Of a DNA stretch of 64,000 bases, positions 59,873 to 64,000 are shown in pieces. A program made the translations under genes and the position numbers. The notes under the pieces are model-generated. The model was not told the DNA's origin. It saw only the letters and a list, made by a program, of their open reading frames with translations, and did not search any database. Within the stretch, counting starts at the first letter, position 1, and each line of letters begins with the position of its first letter. The DNA is taken from positions 5,726,501 to 5,790,500 of the forward strand of contig CM076944.1 in NCBI GenBank assembly GCA_039566865.1. Reading direction: 5' to 3'. This DNA comes from Aurelia coerulea. Taxonomy: Eukaryota; Cnidaria; Scyphozoa; Semaeostomeae; Ulmaridae.

Positions 59873-60420
59873 GGCTATGTTTGAAAGGCTACTGCTACAT
59901 AACAACATAAGTAATGATATTTGCAATATCTGAATGAACAGCCAACATGCTCAATCATTTCAAGAATTTTTCCTGGCTGAAATCCGTCACTCCGTTCAGA
60001 TTTTACAAGGGATTTTCTTGAGAAATTCCCTTCGAGAAATTTCAAATAACGTACTAAAATGGTCACCAAGTTTCCCTAACATTTTCACTTTACAGCAATG
60101 ACTAGAAAACGCTTTAGCACGCGCTGTGCGCTCTTGGGAGGATGAACATGTCTCCCCATAACTTATTCAGGGAGATTCTATTCTCCTAAGAGGACAAAAT
60201 ACATGAATACACGTAAGTGTCATTATTGTTAGGAAGTAAAACCAAGGAAATTTTGCTCGTCGTTTTCATTCGTTTTTGCAGGTTTTCGAAAGGGGCCTTC
60301 TGCAGAAAATCTCCAATATCCGCGGGAAGGAATGGCTTATTGAACCCGGGTAAATTATAGAACCTAATTGAACATATCAGCTATAAAACGAAACAGTTTT
60401 CATGTTTTCGGTCACTGGCG
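59873..60420. mobile_element. Copy 3 of the 52375-53000 element, inverted and diverged
   Basis: On the opposite strand to copies 1 and 2: GAAAGGGGCCTTCTGCAGAA, GCGGGAAGGAATGG and ACCCGGGTAAATTATAG match the complement of copy 1. Termini are eroded. Confidence 0.7.
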
Positions 60421-61090
60421 TTGTGAGCCAATGCTTTGATGAGATCCCGTGTGTTATATGACAAATTGTACTAAGGTAGCTTCATACCTATATTGAGTTT
60501 TGAGTTTAAAAACCTTTATTTAAAACACACTTACACTTAAACATTTTCTTCTCAGAATTTTCGCTGCCCTCCGTCAGCCTTCTCAGTGAGAATTGAGTTC
60601 GATGTTCGTTTGAGTTCTACTAACGTTCGTTTCATCCAGGTTCGATAGAGTTTGAGCTTTTCCTTCAAAGATACCTGATTTTAGGTATCACAATTGTAAA
60701 AAACGATTACAAACTGCAGTATTCTTCCTGTAGCACCTTACATTTAATTTCCTATTTCCTGATAAAGCTTCGTTGCCGTGAAAGACCCAATTTTCATTTG
60801 TCATAATTTAATTTGAGATCACGACAACATTTGCTGAAATAACATAGCTAAAAATTAATAGTTCACCAATTTTTCCTTCGGAAGCAAACAGTTTGATCTT
60901 TTATACAAACTCACAAAAAGAAAGTTTGAAGATCGTAAATTGGCTAGATTTTGCGAGTCAGTTGGAAGATTGATATGACTGCTGAAAAGCAACTTTTTTT
61001 ATTAATTTTAATTTTTACATAAATGAGTAAAATCAACAGAAGAAGAACATATCGAGAATAGACAGTTTCTTCTTACTCTACAAAATGTCA
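60421..61090. other. Intergenic or intronic DNA
   Basis: 60495-60600 (TTTGAGTTTAAAAACCTTTA and the following bases) may be a LINE end. Otherwise nothing recognised. Confidence 0.35.
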
Positions 61091-61717
61091 CCAGGTGAGT
61101 CAAAAACAAGAATCTTTGGAAGGCCACTGCTCCTTGAATATCAAAGCAATAATATTTTAAACTGTCTTGTTTTATTGCCAATACGTTCAATCAGGTTCAG
61201 TAATTCACCCGGATTTAATTGGCCATTCCTTCCCGTGAATATGGCAGATTTTCTGCAGAAAGCCCCTTCCAAAAACCTGCAAAAGCGAATGAAAACAATG
61301 AGCAAATTCTCCTTGGTTTTCCTTCCTAAAAATGATGACATTTACATGTATTCACTTATTTTGTCTTTTGGGAGAATGGAATCCCCTTGAATAGGTTATT
61401 GATACCAGGGGAAGACTTGTTCATCTTCCCAAGAGGATAGCACGTGCCAAAGCGTGCAGGAGTCATTGCTGTAAGGCCCGTGTAAGACAGAGATGTTAGG
61501 GAAATTTGTTCCTGATTTTGGGCACGTTTTGAAGGTTTCTTGAAGAACCTTTCTCGAGAAAATCCCTTATAATTTCAGAAGACAGTGGCCGATTTCAATC
61601 AGGTAAAGTTTTTAATGGATTTGAACATGTCTACCTTCATATTTGCCGATATTTTCGTCTTGATATCCAGGCAGCAGTGACCTTTCAAACAGGGATTCTT
61701 TTTATTGACTTACCTGG
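61091..61717. mobile_element. Copy 2 of the 52375-53000 element
   Basis: Begins CCAGGTGAGTCAAAAACAAG, ends ATTGACTTACCTGG; TA lies at the right edge (61718-61719), but the left flank is CA. The internal GCGTGCAGGAGTCATTGCTG to GTGTAAG stretch is nearly identical to copy 1. Both copies keep a related plus-strand frame (FGRPLL, then PSKNLQKRMK), most likely from shared DNA rather than selection. Confidence 0.8.
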
Positions 61718-62796
61718 TAGAATGTCGCTAAAGTCGGCAGAAAGTTAGAGCAGGCTGCTGTAGCAAAAAATGCTGTTCATTGATAAGCTAGGCAAATTCT
61801 TATGTTTTAGAACAACGAATTGCAATATGAAAACGATATTGAAAAGTTTTCCAGGGTCTCCAGAAACTTCAAACTTGTTCTCCCGTCATAACAAGTACTG
61901 TACTTTTTTTATTCACGCTCAAAGAAAACTGAGTATTTGAAGAGAAACAACTTTTTTAACAAGGAAAGTAATAATGATGAATATTTTTCAAACATTTCGG
62001 TTTCCAAAATCTTCGTTGCAGGCGACAAATTTTGAGGGTGGGGAAATAATTTAGTGTTTGTGTTTTAACTGAGATCTGAATCTTTTTACTATTAGTTTTA
62101 AGAGAAACAGAATCTAATCAAACAGGAACAATTTCTGCATAAGTTATTTTTCAGAGGATAACAACAGTGACCAAATGAGTAATAAATGTTTGACAAAACA
62201 ATGAAATGAAAGTGTGGTCATGAGGGCATTTGTCTACACCAAAATCATAAGATATTTCGATAAATATCACATGCTATCATTTACAAGAAATAATTTAATA
62301 TTGAAATCGTGCGAGAATACAATAAATGGAGACATAGACATCACCGTGGTTTTAGATTTCATAAAACATATTAACAATTGGCAGAACTGCAATCGAATAA
62401 TTTAATCTAGTCTTGAATTAATTGGGAATTCGAATTTTGAAAAGATGACCCAGCACGCTGGCCTCATCTCAACACTTTTTTCCTATTTCGTTATTTCGTT
62501 ATACAGTTGTGATTTGACCATGGCTGCAAGCATGGACGTTAATGAATAGTACACCTCTCTGCTCAGGTCAATCTTTTGCCGTTCAGACGCCTATTAATTG
62601 CGACAACAGCTGCTGCTAGGGGCACATTAGCTATTTAGATTCTATTTAGTTGAATTAGATAGGGTCAGTTGAAATTGATGTTTGTGATGAAAGAATAGAG
62701 GTGCCCATTAAAACGCAGTTTTGGCTAGTTTAAATGCAATTTGTCTGAAATGTTCGTCTGACATTGATCACAGCAAATCGTCATATAAGATCAGAT
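61718..62796. other. Intergenic or intronic DNA
   Basis: No gene or repeat family recognised. Confidence 0.45.
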
Positions 62797-62799
62797 CAG

Positions 62800-62875
<76 letters not shown>
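62797..62875. repeat. (CAT)n microsatellite, about 26 units
   Basis: Uninterrupted CAT run forming the 3' tail of the adjacent LINE remnant. Confidence 0.95.
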
Positions 62876-62876
<1 letters not shown>

Positions 62877-63130
62877 GCTGGAAGGTCCTTCTGGATGTTC
62901 TTTGCAACCTTGCTTCTCCATTTAATCCGATCTTGTGCTGCTGTTACAATTCTTCGCAGTTTGTCTCTACTCAACCTTTGATATTTTCTGTCCAGTTTGT
63001 TCATGGCCGGCCACATCCGCTTTTTTTATTTATCTTTCTCTCCAACATCACTTTTTGTAATTTGTTCTGCCGTACGATATGACCAAAATATCTTGTCTTC
63101 CTTTGTTTCAATATTGCAATTAATTCTCTT
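62797..63130 (-). pseudogene. RTE-like LINE remnant with (ATG)n tail
   Basis: Minus strand reads PAMNKLDRKYQRLSRDKLRR, then IVTAAQDRIKWRSKVAKNIQ, KDLPA and stop, followed directly by the (ATG)n array at 62797-62875 (plus strand CAT). Upstream, the same strand has IETKEDKIFWSYRT, likely a frameshifted continuation. Trinucleotide tails and the DRxxWR ending are RTE-group features. Confidence 0.65.
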
Positions 63131-64000
63131 GTAGGTTATTGGACATATATTGTTTCCAGGCTATTTTCAACATTCGTTCGAAGGTCCACATTTCAAAAGC
63201 CTCTAGCCTGTTTGTGGTAGGGACAGTGCAAAATTTATTTGATGACATGTCTGGTGGAGAAGAAACATTCTTGCAAAAAATCTGCTCGCCCCGTATGAAA
63301 TTATTGCAAAACAACCCACTGCCCCGTCACCCTTTCCTTAAAAAACCCACTACCGTACGAATTTGCTTGATAAACAGTGTGATCCAGTTCTGTACAAGCT
63401 CAAAAAAGGAGTTGGCCGGTTACGTTTTGCACTGGCCATGATATAGAATAAACTTTGTACTGCCCCTTGCTGCATTCAGCGATAGAGAAGATCAGATGAA
63501 GAACAATGAACAACAGCATGAAGTTTAGACTGATTACACTTCGTCGTAAATTTCGTTCGTTTTATATTTTCATTCAGTTCAATAGATAAGTAAATGATAA
63601 AGTTTTGTAACTGCGAGCGAAAACTGGGATGAATTGTAGTAAGCCTACATAAAGTTTGTATCTATGCGAAGCAGGCCAGTGAAAATAATCATCAAAGAGA
63701 AGGATCTCAGAATAGGCGAAAGAAAAACATACACACGCAATTGTTTCTTTGACTTTGCTTTGTTTGGTCCATGCCTCGATTATCAAATACAATGAACCAT
63801 TTATAGACCTGTGAGATCTCATCCTTTAACTTGGGTTATTCATTTTTACTTGAGTGGTTATTTCTCCATAGCTCTATACAGCATCATTTCTTTATAGTTA
63901 TCGACTTATGCTACGTGCGCAGCAGAATCGGTTGTCTCATGTGCATTTTGAGTTGTCATTATGACGATCATGTATCATGTACCCAATTTTTCTTGCCTTG
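63131..64000. other. Right edge, no gene recognised
   Basis: 63710-63800 is an old relative of 59280-59375. Frames of 60-100 codons lack domains. No homeobox sequence was found. Confidence 0.4.

Overview
The window is eukaryotic nuclear DNA, AT-rich, with short exons split by long repeat-filled introns. The protein matches (a SLC34 phosphate transporter, phosphopantothenate-cysteine ligase, a POU-homeodomain factor, and a Hox-type first exon) and two short TTAGGG-type tracts point to an animal. The Hox exon together with many small TA-flanked inverted-repeat elements and Penelope-like remnants fits a cnidarian such as a coral or sea anemone. That placement is inference, not proof.

Layout. 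0.8-1.96 kb, minus strand: the first three coding exons of a SLC34-type sodium/phosphate cotransporter, which runs off the left edge. 2.96-5.64 kb, plus strand: a two-exon gene for a small acidic protein with a possible AMPK-beta-like E-set/glycogen-binding fold and a prenylation (CAAX) tail. 6.97-17.4 kb, plus: a complete eight-exon phosphopantothenate-cysteine ligase gene (coenzyme A synthesis). 17.98-28.7 kb, plus: four exons of a POU-homeodomain gene, closest in motif to class 6, with its 5' end not found. 28.7-45.8 kb: no convincing host gene; retrotransposon fragments, small inverted-repeat elements and a 2.9-kb near-perfect giant palindrome. 45.8-47.35 kb, plus: promoter-like DNA and exon 1 of a Hox-like gene carrying an FQWM hexapeptide; its homeobox exon was not found in the window. 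47.4-64 kb: LINE and SINE remnants, microsatellites and more inverted-repeat elements.

The host genes do not form one pathway. The SLC34 and CAAX genes are head-to-head with about 1 kb between start codons, so they could share a promoter. PPCS and POU lie in tandem on the same strand less than 0.6 kb apart.

The richest non-genic signal is structural: TA-flanked elements with terminal inverted repeats in at least six families, several present twice or more; two large hairpins (1.4 kb in a POU intron, 2.9 kb intergenic) that would yield long double-stranded RNA if transcribed; telomere-like arrays inside two repeats; and two loci carrying hammerhead-ribozyme core motifs typical of Penelope-like elements.
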